Below, piece by piece: positions 1 through 8,963 of a DNA stretch of 47,916 nt (positions are counted from its first letter, which is position 1; each line of letters starts with the position of its first letter). A program made the position numbers and the translations under genes. The notes beneath the pieces are model-generated. The model saw nothing but the letters and a program-made list of their open reading frames with translations, ran no database searches and was not told the DNA's origin. The stretch comes from Streptomyces globisporus (GTDB taxonomy: Bacteria > Actinomycetota > Actinomycetes > Streptomycetales > Streptomycetaceae), in the NCBI RefSeq assembly GCF_003501885.1, contig NZ_QWFA01000030.1, positions 1 to 47,916 on the forward strand. Direction: 5' to 3'.

Positions 1-614
1 ATGAAGTCGCGGGCGCCGGTGGAGTCGGAGCCGCCCGTTCCGGGGTCGGCGGGGCCCGGGGTGATCGCGGGGGTGGTCACGGGGCGTCCGGCCAGGACGG
101 AGGCGTAGCCGTCGGCCGCGCCGATCGCCGCCCCCGCCCAGTCGTTCTCCCGCAGCGCGGGCTCGATCGCGGTCCCCGCCACGTCCCGCAGCTGGTCGTC
201 GGTGAGCCGGGAGTCCACGTCGACGGAGTAGGCGTACTGCCGGTCGTGGGTGGCGACGGAGAGCAGCACGTCGTCCTGGCCCAGGCCGTTGCGGTCGGCG
301 GTCTCGTCGCTCCAGGTCTGTCCGGACCGGCCGGAGAAAGCGCGTACGTACACCACGAAGAGCTGGACGCGCTGCTCGTCGTACAACCGGTCGAGGGCGT
401 CCTCCACCTGCCCCGCCCGGTCGCCCAGGGCCCCGACCCGGTCGGTGATCTGCCCGTCCCGGGACAGCTCGACGGGATCGTCGGCGCGCGCGGGCACAGC
501 GGCGGGGAGTACCAGCCAGCACACGGCGAGCAGTGCCGAGGCCAGGGCGGCGAGCGGCGCGGCGGACAGGGCGGCGAGCGGGCCGGCAATCCGTGGCGGT
601 CGAGGAGACGTCAC
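1..614 (-). CDS. TPM-domain membrane/secreted protein (partial, 3' end outside window)
   Basis: Reading leftward from GTG 614 there is an open frame to the window edge, about 204 residues. Residues about 12-46 form an Ala/Leu-rich hydrophobic signal segment ending in an ARA-type cleavage site. It is followed by a TPM-like domain with the blocks [33 protein letters not shown] and [21 protein letters not shown] (YgcG-like) domains are extracytoplasmic domains of unclear biochemical role, often linked to membrane repair or photosystem assembly. The C-terminus lies outside the window, so membrane topology cannot be judged. It is divergent from the downstream glycosyltransferase gene. The frame was chosen because it alone gives the signal peptide and domain; a longer overlapping frame is an Arg/Pro/Ser shadow. 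Confidence 0.75.
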   Translation of the reverse strand, partial: MTSPRPPRIAGPLAALSAAPLAALASALLAVCWLVLPAAVPARADDPVELSRDGQITDRVGALGDRAGQVEDALDRLYDEQRVQLFVVYVRAFSGRSGQTWSDETADRNGLGQDDVLLSVATHDRQYAYSVDVDSRLTDDQLRDVAGTAIEPALRENDWAGAAIGAADGYASVLAGRPVTTPAITPGPADPGTGGSDSTGARDF

Positions 615-893
615 GTTTGCGAGGCTATGTCCGCCTTTTCGCCCCCGCGACCCGGCGATCCGCCGGACCGCATCCGCCGTCCGCCCGAGCGGTTGTGCGG
701 GTCCGCCTCCGCTGTTCGCATGAAAGGGCGGCGGAAAGCGGTCCGCCCGCGCGTGTATGGAGAGACGGAGGCCGCCGCCCGTCGTCAGATGGGGCGGACG
801 TGGCGCGACCCGGGCCCCGGCGCCGGAGTCCGACGGCGCAGGCGCCGGTCGGGGGCCCGGCCCCACGAGAGGCCCGAAGTCCGGAGGTGGCGA

Positions 894-2522
894 GTGACTG
901 GCCTTCAGCTGTCGGTCGTCGTGCCGTGTTTCGACGAGGCCGAGGTCATCGAGTCCTTCCACGCCGCCCTGCTCGGCGTCCTGGACCCCCTCGGGGACAG
1001 CTTCGAGATCTGTTACGTCGACGACGGCAGCGGGGACCGCACCCGCTCCCTGCTGAACGCCATCGCCGCCCGGGACCCGCGCGTCCACTACACCGCCTTC
1101 AGCCGCAACTTCGGCAAGGAGGCCGCCATGCTCGCGGGCCTGCGCATGTCGCGCGGGGCGGCCGTGGTCATCATGGACGCCGACCTCCAGCACCCGCCCG
1201 AGCTGATCCCCCGCATGCTGGAACTGCACCGGCACGGCTACGACCAGGTCATCCCACGCCGCGACCGCACGGGCGAGGGCTTGATCCGCAGCACCCTCAG
1301 CCACACCTACTACGCGCTCGTGCGCCGCTGCATGGACGTCGAACTGATCGACGGCTCGGGAGACTTCCGGCTGCTGTCGCGGCGGGCGGTGGAGAGCGTC
1401 CTGTCCCTCCCCGAGAGCAACCGCTTCTCCAAGGGGATCTTCTCCTGGATCGGCTTCGAAACGGTCACCTTCCGCTACCGCAACAGCGAGCGGGTGGCGG
1501 GCCGGTCGAAGTGGGGCAGCAGGCGGCTGCTGAACTACGGCATCGACGGACTGCTCTCCTTCAACAACCGGCCGCTGCGCCTCGCGATCTACACCGGCTT
1601 CTGGGTCTTCGTCTCGGCGCTGGTGTACGCCCTGTGGACCGTCGTCCGCGTCGTCCTCCACGGGGTGGACACCCCCGGATACGCCACCCTGCTCATCGCG
1701 GTCGTCGCCCTCAGCGGCATCCAGTTGGTGACACTCGGGGTGATCGGGGAGTACGTGGGCCGGATCTACCACGAGGCGAAGCACCGCCCGCCGTACGTCG
1801 TACGGGAGACGGACGCGACCTGCCGGACGGTGCTGCCGGACAGCGCGCCGCGCCCGCAGCTGACCAGGGACGCGCAGCCGCCCGGGGACGCGCAGCTCGG
1901 CGGGGACGCGGAAGTCGGCAGGGGTCCGGCGCTCACGAAGGGCCAGGGGCGGGCGCTCACCGAGGGCCAGGGCCGGGCCGAGAGCTCCGCCGCCGACTCG
2001 GCCACCGGCCCCGCCGCCCCGAGCCCCGCCACTTCCCCGAGCCGGTCCCGTACCCTCCGCCAGTTCGGCAGTTTCATCCTCATCGGCTGTGTGAACACCG
2101 CCGTCTACCTCGGCGTCTACGCCTCCCTGAACCGCTGGATCCCGTACCTGACCGCCCATGTCATCGGCTATGTGGTCAGCATCGTGTGCTCGTTCCTGCT
2201 CAACTCCTACGTCACCTGCCGGACGCGGCCGACCTGGCACGCGTTCGTCCGCTATCCCCTCTCCAGCCTGGTCAACCTGGTGGCGTCGGGGGCGCTGCTC
2301 TACGGAGCGGTCAGCGGCCTCGGGATGGACAAGAACCTCGCCGCGCTGGCCGCCGGCGTGATCGTCACGCCGATCTCCTTCCTGCTGGCGCGGTGGGCGA
2401 TCACCTCGGGCCAGACCAAGGCGGCCCGCGCCGTGGCGGAGGCGGGGACAGCCCCCGCCGAACCGCTGGCCCGCCGCCCCGCGTCCGCGACGCTGCCCAC
2501 CCGATCGCCTCAGGACCGGTGA
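894..2522 (+). CDS. GT2 polyprenyl-phosphate glycosyltransferase fused to a GtrA domain
   Basis: 542 residues from GTG 894, which has GGAGGTGG four bases upstream; the open frame extends far 5' but has no domain there. Residues about 5-210 are a GT-A family 2 domain of the DPM1/GtrB type, with [15 protein letters not shown] (42-46) and DADLQHP (95-101) for nucleotide-sugar and metal binding. Two membrane helices follow (about 228-285) with the GtrB-like ending [20 protein letters not shown]. After an Ala/Gly/Pro-rich linker, residues about 388-510 form a four-helix GtrA domain ([21 protein letters not shown]). GtrB makes a polyprenyl-phosphate-linked sugar and GtrA is thought to flip it outward; here both are in one chain. 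It is followed within 8 bases by a DUF6056-type gene, probably the acceptor-specific partner. Confidence 0.88.
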   Translation: MTGLQLSVVVPCFDEAEVIESFHAALLGVLDPLGDSFEICYVDDGSGDRTRSLLNAIAARDPRVHYTAFSRNFGKEAAMLAGLRMSRGAAVVIMDADLQHPPELIPRMLELHRHGYDQVIPRRDRTGEGLIRSTLSHTYYALVRRCMDVELIDGSGDFRLLSRRAVESVLSLPESNRFSKGIFSWIGFETVTFRYRNSERVAGRSKWGSRRLLNYGIDGLLSFNNRPLRLAIYTGFWVFVSALVYALWTVVRVVLHGVDTPGYATLLIAVVALSGIQLVTLGVIGEYVGRIYHEAKHRPPYVVRETDATCRTVLPDSAPRPQLTRDAQPPGDAQLGGDAEVGRGPALTKGQGRALTEGQGRAESSAADSATGPAAPSPATSPSRSRTLRQFGSFILIGCVNTAVYLGVYASLNRWIPYLTAHVIGYVVSIVCSFLLNSYVTCRTRPTWHAFVRYPLSSLVNLVASGALLYGAVSGLGMDKNLAALAAGVIVTPISFLLARWAITSGQTKAARAVAEAGTAPAEPLARRPASATLPTRSPQDR

Positions 2523-2530
2523 AGGACGCG

Positions 2531-4054
2531 ATGTCCGACGACGTGCCCGTGACCGCGGCCCCGACCGGCGGCGCGCAGGAGACGACCATGACGGACGGGG
2601 CCGGGCGGGACCGTTCCGGGCGCCCGGCGGACCGCCCCTGGACGGCGCTCTGGGTGAGCGCCCTCACGCTCCCGCCGCTCGCCCTGCTCGCCGCCGCGTC
2701 CTGGTTCGGGCGGTGGGTGAGGCCCGGCGCGGACGACTGGTGCTTCCTGCCGCGCGTACGGGACGACGGCATCAGCGGCCTCGTCGGGAGGTTCTACCTC
2801 GACGACAACGGGCGGGTCGCCAACGCGCTCCTGGTCGGCGCGTACGCGAAGTTCCAGGTCGCGGGACACCAGTGGTACCCCCTGATCAGCGGGGTCCTGG
2901 TACTCGCGGTCCTGTGGGCGGTGGCCGTCCTCGCGCTGCGTCGGGCTGCCCTGCGCACCCCGCGCGGGACGGCGCTCCTGGCGGCGGCCATGACCACCGC
3001 GCTGTTCCTGTTCGTCACGCCGAACACGTACAAGACGTTCTACTGGCCCGCCGCGTCCGTCTCGCACACGCTGCCGCCCGTCCTGGCCTGCGCCGCGCTG
3101 ATCCCGCTCATGCTCGCCCGCACCCGGCGGGGGCGGGCCCTCGCGATCGCCGTCGCGGTGCTGATGGCGGCCTTCCTCGCCACGCTGTCGGAGGAGACGG
3201 CGATCGTCGTGGTGATGGTGCTGCTGGCCGCGCTCCTCGTCTCCGGCCGGGTCGTCCCCGCCGCCGACCGGGGGTTCGTCCGCCTGTGGTGCTCCGGGGG
3301 CATCGCCGGGACGGCGGCCGGGGCCCTGGTCCTCGTCACCTCACCCGGTTCCATGACCCGCAGAGAGCGCTTCGGGGCGGAGACCACGTCCCTGCTCGCC
3401 CCCGACTCCCTCGCCGCGTCGCTGCGCGCGTTCGCGGAGATCACCGTCACCGTGGTGACGACCTGGCAGTACGTGGGCGCGGTCGCGGTGGGCGTGCTGC
3501 TGGGGCTGCTGTGCCGACGGGCGGACGGGACGTCGCCCCGCCCGCCCGCGCACTGGCCGCTGCTGACCGCCGCCGGGCTGGTCACGCTGCTGGTCTCCGG
3601 CTACCTCTGCACGGTCATCGCCTACCCGGTGTTCCAGGACCGGGTGAGCGACCCGAGCGCCAACCGGCTGTGGAACGACTACCTCCTGCTGTACGTGATC
3701 CTGCTCGTCGGCGCGGGCGCCCTGCTGGGCCTGGCCGCCCGCCGGTGCCTGCGCCGCACGGCCCCGGCGAAGGCGGTGTGCGCCGCGCTCTGCGTCCTGG
3801 TCTGCGTGGGCCCGGCGATCGCCCTGACCAACCTGGACACCGCGATGCGGGCCCGGGCGGAGAAGTGGGACGCCCAGGACCGCCGCCTGCGCGAGGGGGC
3901 GGCGGCCGGGGAGCGGGTCCTGCCGTACGAGCGCCTGGTGATCAGCGCGATGCTGGAGCCGTTCAGCGAGGGCGGCGAGCGGTACTGGCCCGGCGGCTGC
4001 GTCGCCGACCTCTATCGCCTCGACCGGGTGACGGACGGGGGCAGGGGGCGGTGA
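2531..4054 (+). CDS. DUF6056-type multi-pass membrane protein, probable GT-C-like glycosyltransferase
   Basis: About 507 residues with roughly ten hydrophobic segments. After the first helix come WVRPGADDWCF and FYLDDNGRVANALL, an acidic loop in the position where GT-C enzymes and the Gtr glucosyltransferases carry catalytic acids. The YWPAASVSHTLPPVL block is typical of DUF6056 proteins as I recall the family. ATG 2531 has GAAGGA upstream and lies 8 bases after the preceding stop; ATG 2588, with GGAG upstream, is an alternative start. The position directly after a GtrB-GtrA fusion suggests that it transfers the flipped sugar to a surface acceptor. That role is inferred from context. The C-terminal about 60 residues look extracytoplasmic. 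Confidence 0.75.
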   Translation: MSDDVPVTAAPTGGAQETTMTDGAGRDRSGRPADRPWTALWVSALTLPPLALLAAASWFGRWVRPGADDWCFLPRVRDDGISGLVGRFYLDDNGRVANALLVGAYAKFQVAGHQWYPLISGVLVLAVLWAVAVLALRRAALRTPRGTALLAAAMTTALFLFVTPNTYKTFYWPAASVSHTLPPVLACAALIPLMLARTRRGRALAIAVAVLMAAFLATLSEETAIVVVMVLLAALLVSGRVVPAADRGFVRLWCSGGIAGTAAGALVLVTSPGSMTRRERFGAETTSLLAPDSLAASLRAFAEITVTVVTTWQYVGAVAVGVLLGLLCRRADGTSPRPPAHWPLLTAAGLVTLLVSGYLCTVIAYPVFQDRVSDPSANRLWNDYLLLYVILLVGAGALLGLAARRCLRRTAPAKAVCAALCVLVCVGPAIALTNLDTAMRARAEKWDAQDRRLREGAAAGERVLPYERLVISAMLEPFSEGGERYWPGGCVADLYRLDRVTDGGRGR

Positions 4055-4186
4055 CGGCGGTCAGAGTACGTGCGTACGGCGGACCGGTGGGGATCCGTTC
4101 CGCGACTGCCGCCGCCAGTCGAGACGGTGACATCGGGGCGCGACGCTGTCAATGAACCCGGCAACGACGGCCCCACGCACGGGAGT

Positions 4187-5212
4187 TCAGACGGCGGGCC
4201 GGTCGACGAGCTGGATCCCCAGATCCGGGAGGTCGAGATGGAAGTCGCGCCCGCGACCGCTCATGGTGCCGTCGTACGAGAGGTCGGTCAGGTCGACGCC
4301 CAGTTGCCGCAGCTCCTCGACGAGCATGCGGGCGGCCGTCGCGGCGTGCTCGGGCTTGTCCATGGCGTCGGGGAACCGGCGTTGCCAGATGGGGCGGGAG
4401 AACTCCCAGCCGTTCTGCGCCAGGCGGGCGGGGTCGGCCGCGTCCGGCCGGTGGAGATGGCCGGTGGCTTCGACGACGAGGCTCAGGTCCTGGCTCCAGC
4501 ACTGGACGAAGCGCTGGGGATCGCGGGCGTCTCCCAGGTGCAGGATGAACCGGCCGGGGAAGAACGGGGTGTCGTAGTCGAGGGACCGTAGCGTTTCGGA
4601 CAGGCGCTTCTCGACCTGTTCCCAGGTGGTGCCGGACAGGTTCGAGGCGCCGGGGGCAGGGGCGGGCGGCAGATCGGCAGGATCGGCGGCACGCCAGCGA
4701 CCACGGGAGTAGCCGCTTCCGGCGGATTCGCTGTCCGTTGCGGCAGGCAGGAGTTCGAGGCTCACCTCGCCCTCGTCGTGCGAGTGCACGAGGATGCTGG
4801 TGCCGGGGCGCCGCCACAGCATCCACGGCCCCGAGTCGCCTCCCCACAGCGTGGGCGGGCCCAGTTCGTCCTCCATGACCCACCAGGCGGCACGGATGAA
4901 ACCGGCGGCCGAGGCGAGGTCATCGGCGGGCAGGTCGACGACGCGGACGTTCAGCTTGCGCACCTGCTCGGGCTCCGAGGCGTCGGCGATCAGGGTCCCG
5001 TAACCGGCCGAAGGCCCCTTCCGGGGAGCGAACCTGCGCCAGACCTGGCCCGCGATCTCCTTCGGCTCCCCAAGTTCCCAGCCCAGCGCAGAGGTTGTCC
5101 GCTCGAACTCGGACACGCTCCAGGAGCCGAAACGCAGCGGTGCGACCTCTTTCACGAACGTACGGAATATGTCGTCGCCGAGCCAGTTGCCGCGAGGGAT
5201 CCTGTTGTCCAT
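4187..5212 (-). CDS. DUF6301/TY-Chap-like protein of unknown function
   Basis: 341 residues, soluble, without signal peptide. The N-terminal half (about 10-150) contains SVSEFERTTSALGWELGEP and resembles DUF6301-type actinobacterial proteins. The C-terminal part (about 205-330) has TWEQVEKRLSETLRSL, FILHLGD, RFVQCWSQDLSLVVEATG and LAQNGWEFSRPIWQRRFPD, which is the layout of TY-Chap domains, predicted chaperone-like modules. Such proteins are often found near polymorphic toxin or secretion loci, but no toxin gene is visible here. The ATG is preceded by TACTGT ten bases upstream and no Shine-Dalgarno is evident, so the transcript may be leaderless. Family assignment is from memory of sequence patterns and the function is unknown. 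Confidence 0.65.
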   Translation of the reverse strand: MDNRIPRGNWLGDDIFRTFVKEVAPLRFGSWSVSEFERTTSALGWELGEPKEIAGQVWRRFAPRKGPSAGYGTLIADASEPEQVRKLNVRVVDLPADDLASAAGFIRAAWWVMEDELGPPTLWGGDSGPWMLWRRPGTSILVHSHDEGEVSLELLPAATDSESAGSGYSRGRWRAADPADLPPAPAPGASNLSGTTWEQVEKRLSETLRSLDYDTPFFPGRFILHLGDARDPQRFVQCWSQDLSLVVEATGHLHRPDAADPARLAQNGWEFSRPIWQRRFPDAMDKPEHAATAARMLVEELRQLGVDLTDLSYDGTMSGRGRDFHLDLPDLGIQLVDRPAV

Positions 5213-5309
5213 GCGTCGGACAGTAGCGGTCCGGTACGACAGGGGCGGCTGTTGACGTCACCACTCCGGGGCGGCGAGGCTCGTCCCTCCCGAGGAGATG
5301 AGGTGGACC

Positions 5310-5747
5310 ATGGAGGCGGACGCCCAGCAACTCGCGTTCGGGCGGAAAGTGTTGGAGGCCCAGCCCTTCAGTGTCCTGCTGGGCGCGCGGCTGACCTCCT
5401 TCGGCGACGGGGCGGCGGTCCTGGAGCTGGACGTACGCGACGAACTGCGCCAGCAGAACGGCTTCGTGCACGGAGGCGTCCTGAGCTACGCGGCCGACAA
5501 CGCCCTCACCTTCGCGGCGGGCGCGGCCGTCGGCCCGGCCGTTCTGACCGTCGGCTTCACCATCGACTATCTGCGCCCGGCCCGGGGCGAGGTGCTGCGC
5601 GCCCGGGCGCAGGTGGTCCGCCCGGGCCGGAGCCGGGTCGTCTGCCGCTGTGACCTGCTGATGGTGGACGCGGAGGGGGAGGAGACGCTGTGCGCGGTGG
5701 CCCAGGGGGCGATCGCGGTCGCCGCGGAGAGGCCGCCGGACCGGTAA
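5310..5747 (+). CDS. PaaI-type hotdog-fold thioesterase
   Basis: 145 residues. The block LRQQNGFVHGGVLSYAADNALTFAAG is the PaaI/4HBT signature: the HGG loop and the following Asp/Asn residues line the acyl-CoA thioester site. It is followed by VGFTIDYLRPARGEVLRARAQVVRPGRSRVVCRCDL, the central strands of the hotdog fold. ATG 5310 was chosen because AGGTGG lies just upstream; ATG 5298 is in frame but has GAGGAG immediately against it with no spacer. It probably hydrolyses acyl- or aryl-CoA esters; the substrate cannot be told. It is convergent with the MerR-methyltransferase gene, with only four bases between the stops. Confidence 0.85.
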   Translation: MEADAQQLAFGRKVLEAQPFSVLLGARLTSFGDGAAVLELDVRDELRQQNGFVHGGVLSYAADNALTFAAGAAVGPAVLTVGFTIDYLRPARGEVLRARAQVVRPGRSRVVCRCDLLMVDAEGEETLCAVAQGAIAVAAERPPDR

Positions 5748-5751
5748 CCCT

Positions 5752-6867
5752 TCACCCTATGAGCAGGCGGAGGCCGAGGTCTGCCGTGTCGAGGTGGGCG
5801 AGGTCGCTGTTGCGCTCAGCCCACCGGCCGGATTCGAGGTCGTTGCTGAGGCTTCGCACCGCCCGCTGCTCGGCATCCGGCCCGACCCTCGTCCACACCG
5901 ACATCGCACGGCGGACGTGCTCCTCCAGATACGCCCCCGGTCTGCGCCAGTACGCCTCGAACAGACCGTCGGTGCAGTCCCACGGGATGGGCACGGGCTC
6001 AGCGCGGGCGCCGATCGCGTCGGCCATCCGTGAGAGTGAGGGAAATTCCGCGAGGACGGTGGCGAACTCGGGCAGGTAGTCGCGGGTGAGCCAGAACCGG
6101 TCCTGCCATCCGGGCTCGTCGGTGTCGAACGTCAGCACCACCACGCGGCGGGCCACACGCCGCATCTCGCGCAGCCCCGCCATCGGGTCCCCCCAGTGGT
6201 GAACGGTGGAGACGGCCATCGCGACATCGAAGGAGTGGTCCTCGAACGGCAGGCTCTCCGCCGCGGCGGCCACGCACGGCGCCGAGCCGACAGGCCGCTG
6301 ACTCCGCATGACTTCCGACGGCTCCACCGCGGTCACCTCGCGATCGGTCGGCTCGTAGGAGCCGGTGCCGGCTCCGACGTTCAGCACCGTCCGCGCGTCC
6401 CCGAGCGCGTCCAGGATCTGCGCCGCGATCCGAGGGTCCGTACGCCGCGTTGCCGTGTAAGCGCCGCCGATCGCGTCGTACAGCCGTGCGCCGAGGATCT
6501 CCAGTTGCTCCTCCGGTGTCACCTTCACTCCCTTCGCTCGTGCGTCGAGCTCCCTGTCGATGGCCGCCACCATGGCGTCAGCGCGATCGCGCCGCTCCAG
6601 CAGCAGGGCACGCAGCCGGCGCAGGTGCGCGACGGCGTCGGTGGACGAGTCGCCGACCAGTTCCGCGACCTCCCGTAACCCGAAGCCAAGCCGCCGGTAG
6701 GCCAGCACTTCCCTCAGCCGCTCGACGTCACCCGCCGAGTAGGCCCGGTACCCGCCCGCGGTCCGCGCCGACGGCCGCGCGAGCCCGATCTCGTCATAGT
6801 GATGCAGCGTGCGGACGCTCACGCCGGCCAGCTCGGCCACGCGCCCCACGGTCCAGTGATCTTCCAC
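5752..6867 (-). CDS. MerR-family regulator fused to a class I SAM-dependent methyltransferase
   Basis: 371 residues from GTG 6867. Residues about 5-73 are a MerR winged helix (WTVGRVAELAGVSVRTLHHYDEIGL, GGYRAYSAGDVERLREVLAYRRLGF). Residues about 75-125 are the dimerisation coiled coil. Where TipA-like regulators have an effector domain, residues about 145-280 form a methyltransferase: motif I is VLNVGAGTGSYE, then VTAVEPS, and SFDVAMAVSTVHHW. A longer frame starts at GTG 6894, but that codon lies between the -35 and -10 elements of a MerR-type promoter (6875-6905), so GTG 6867 at the predicted transcription start is preferred. No Shine-Dalgarno is present, consistent with a leaderless mRNA. 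The gene probably autoregulates. The methyltransferase substrate is unknown, and the domain may act as a SAM sensor. Confidence 0.87.
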   Translation of the reverse strand: MEDHWTVGRVAELAGVSVRTLHHYDEIGLARPSARTAGGYRAYSAGDVERLREVLAYRRLGFGLREVAELVGDSSTDAVAHLRRLRALLLERRDRADAMVAAIDRELDARAKGVKVTPEEQLEILGARLYDAIGGAYTATRRTDPRIAAQILDALGDARTVLNVGAGTGSYEPTDREVTAVEPSEVMRSQRPVGSAPCVAAAAESLPFEDHSFDVAMAVSTVHHWGDPMAGLREMRRVARRVVVLTFDTDEPGWQDRFWLTRDYLPEFATVLAEFPSLSRMADAIGARAEPVPIPWDCTDGLFEAYWRRPGAYLEEHVRRAMSVWTRVGPDAEQRAVRSLSNDLESGRWAERNSDLAHLDTADLGLRLLIG

Positions 6868-6874
6868 GCCACCG

Positions 6875-6905
6875 ACTATGCAGCCTGACGTCACGTGAGG
6901 GTCAA
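6875..6905 (-). promoter_or_regulatory. MerR-type promoter with 19-bp spacer and dyad operator
   Basis: On the minus strand TTGACC (6905-6900) and CATAGT (6880-6875) are separated by exactly 19 bases, the over-long spacing typical of MerR-regulated promoters. The spacer holds a 17-base dyad at 6884-6900, CCTsACGTsACGTsAGG, whose arms match except at three positions. The regulator gene starts at GTG 6867, 8 bases beyond the -10, so this is very likely its own promoter and operator. Confidence 0.75.
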
Positions 6906-7092
6906 GAGACGGCCCCTACCGCGCGGGCCGCTCCACCGGGCTGCTCCGGCCGGCGGAGCGGAGTCGCGAGCGCGGTGGGAGGGTCGAGGTGTGCGCATCT
7001 GCCGGATGGGTACCCGAATGTCCGCCCGGTGGTCCTGCGGCCGTTTCCGTCTCGCACGGACCTCGTCCGGGAGCTGTCCACGGAAGGAAGTC

Positions 7093-8466
7093 ATGAGTAC
7101 GTACCGAGTCGTCAACCCCGCCACCGGTGAGACGGAACAGGAGTACCCCACAGCCACCGACGGCGAGCTGCGCGACGCGCTCGCCCTGGCCGACGACGCG
7201 CAGCGCGCCTGGGCCGCCCGGCCGGCGGCGGAGCGGGCCGAGGTGCTGCGGCGGGTCGCGGACCTGTACGAGGAGCGCAAGGACCAGCTCGCCGCCATCA
7301 TCACCCGCGAGATGGGCAAGCCGGTCAAGCAGGCCCTCGGGGAGCTGCGCACCGTCGTGTCCATCTACCGCTACTACGCCGACCGGGGCGAGGACTTCCT
7401 GGAGGCGGAGGAGCTGGACGTCGCCTCCGGCGGCCGGGCCGTCATCCGGAAGGAGGCGGTCGGCACGCTGCTGGGGATCATGCCGTGGAACTTCCCGTAC
7501 TACCAGGTGGCCCGGTTCGCCGCTCCGAACCTGATGCTGGGCAACGCGGTCCTGCTCAAGCACGCCCCGCAGTGCCCGGAATCGGCGCTGGCGATGGAGC
7601 GGCTGCTCCTGGACGCTGGCCTGCTGAAGGGGGCGTACGTCAACATCTTCGCCACCAACGAGCAGATCGAGACGGTCATCGGTGACGACCGGATCCACGG
7701 CGTCTCGCTGACGGGTTCGGAGCGGGCGGGCGCGGCCGTCGCGGAGATCGCGGGCCGCAACCTGAAGAAGGTCGTGCTGGAGCTGGGCGGCTCCGACCCG
7801 TATCTGATCCTCGGTGCGTCGAACATGGAGCAGGTGGTGAAGAACGCGCTGATCGGCCGGATGGGCAACGCGGGCCAGGCCTGCAACGCCGCCAAGCGCA
7901 TCATCGCCCTGGACGAGCACTACGACGGCTTCTCGACCGCCTTCACCGATGCGGTCCGGTCCATCACCGTCGGCGACCCCACCGACCCCGGCACCTTCAT
8001 GGGGCCCCTCTCGTCGGAGAGGGCGCTGGAGACCCTGGACGAGCAGGTCCAGGACGCGATCTCCAAGGGGGCCACGGTGCTGGCCGGCGGCAAGCGCATC
8101 GACCGCCCCGGCGCGTGGTACGAGCCCACCGTGCTCGCGGGCATCACCCCCGACATGCGGGCCTACAAGGAGGAGCTGTTCGGACCGGTGGCCCTGCTGT
8201 TCAAGGTCGGCTCCGAGGAGGAGGCCGTCGACTTCGCCAACAACTCGCCGTACGGTCTCAGCGCCTCGATCCAGACCGACGACGACGCCCAGGCCGAGCG
8301 GGTGGCCCAGCGTCTGCAGACCGGCATGGTGTTCGTCGGCGCCCCGTCCGGCACGGCGGCGGAGCTGCCGTTCGGCGGGGTCAAGCGGTCCGGATTCGGC
8401 CGGGAACTGGGCCGGTTCGGCATGGAGGAGTTCGCCAACCACAAGCTGGTCAGGCTGGTGCGCTGA
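7093..8466 (+). CDS. NAD(P)-dependent aldehyde dehydrogenase, succinate-semialdehyde dehydrogenase type
   Basis: 457 residues from ATG 7093, preceded by GGAAGGAAG. Full-length aldehyde dehydrogenase superfamily: GIMPWNFPYYQ (catalytic Asn and cofactor pocket), SLTGSERAGAAVA, KVVLELGGSDPYLIL (general-base Glu) and GNAGQACNAAKRII (nucleophilic Cys), ending in PFGGVKRSGFGRELGRFGMEEFANHKLV. Overall length and the YPTATDGELRDAL N-terminus resemble the shorter GabD1-type succinate-semialdehyde dehydrogenases, which oxidise succinate semialdehyde to succinate in GABA catabolism. No GABA transaminase gene is adjacent, so the exact aldehyde is uncertain. It is transcribed away from the MerR-methyltransferase gene and might share regulation through the intergenic dyad. 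Confidence 0.9.
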   Translation: MSTYRVVNPATGETEQEYPTATDGELRDALALADDAQRAWAARPAAERAEVLRRVADLYEERKDQLAAIITREMGKPVKQALGELRTVVSIYRYYADRGEDFLEAEELDVASGGRAVIRKEAVGTLLGIMPWNFPYYQVARFAAPNLMLGNAVLLKHAPQCPESALAMERLLLDAGLLKGAYVNIFATNEQIETVIGDDRIHGVSLTGSERAGAAVAEIAGRNLKKVVLELGGSDPYLILGASNMEQVVKNALIGRMGNAGQACNAAKRIIALDEHYDGFSTAFTDAVRSITVGDPTDPGTFMGPLSSERALETLDEQVQDAISKGATVLAGGKRIDRPGAWYEPTVLAGITPDMRAYKEELFGPVALLFKVGSEEEAVDFANNSPYGLSASIQTDDDAQAERVAQRLQTGMVFVGAPSGTAAELPFGGVKRSGFGRELGRFGMEEFANHKLVRLVR

Positions 8467-8504
8467 CGCCCCGGTACGGCGTTCGGCCGGGCCGGGGCCG
8501 CAGC

Positions 8505-8912
8505 TCAAAGCGTCCCCGGCCCTATGCCGGCCGTCATCCGGCTCGTCGAGTCGTAGGACCGGGCCTCGGCCCACCGCCCCGCCAGAGCGTCAGGCCCGGT
8601 GGCTGCCCAGGGGAGCCACCTGCCGTCGGGGCCGGGCCACACCGCGCCCCGGCCCCGGCCGAGCGTGATGTGCGGGACCCATCGGGCGGGGGAGAGCAGC
8701 GGGTTGGAGCGGGTGTCGACTCCGGGCGTTTCCCGCAGGATCCGCCACACCGTCTCGTGCAGCTCCAGGAGGGCGGCGTCGGGCCGGACCGCCCAGGCCA
8801 GCACGTTGACCCGGCCGGAGAAGCGCAGCAGCCCGGTCAGGCGGAGGGGGAGCGCGGCGAGGGAGGCCGCACGGACCGCACCGCATCGGCTCAGCCATCC
8901 GCAGACGGTGAG
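8505..8912 (-). pseudogene. 5'-truncated 2'-5' RNA ligase-like (2H phosphoesterase) gene
   Basis: The minus frame encodes the C-terminal part of a 2H phosphoesterase: LTVCGWLSRCGAVRAA, then LPLRLTGLLRFSGRVNVLAWAV, a helix ELHETVWRILRETPG and the second HxT motif in RWVPHITLGRGRG. Full family members have two HxT motifs and about 170-190 residues. Here the first motif position reads ALLTV with the His missing, and everything upstream is the terminator of the sortase gene. The only in-frame start is GTG 8804, which would omit the first half of the fold. The gene therefore looks decapitated, probably by a deletion joining it to the sortase 3' end. Confidence 0.55.
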
Positions 8913-8948
8913 CAGGGCCGGTGCCTTGTCCCCGAGGCACCGGCCCTG
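8913..8948 (-). terminator. Intrinsic terminator of the sortase gene
   Basis: A perfect 13-base stem, CAGGGCCGGTGCC (8913-8925) with GGCACCGGCCCTG (8936-8948), encloses a 10-base loop. It lies 16 bases past the sortase stop. Confidence 0.8.
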
Positions 8949-8963
8949 TGCTGGACGCTCCGT

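Noticed and set aside
246..893. Long 5' extension of the GT2-GtrA frame, and the overlapping frame 250-723
   Set aside because: Both lie opposite the TPM gene, have Arg/Pro-rich composition and no domain. The ribosome site and GT2 homology begin at 894.
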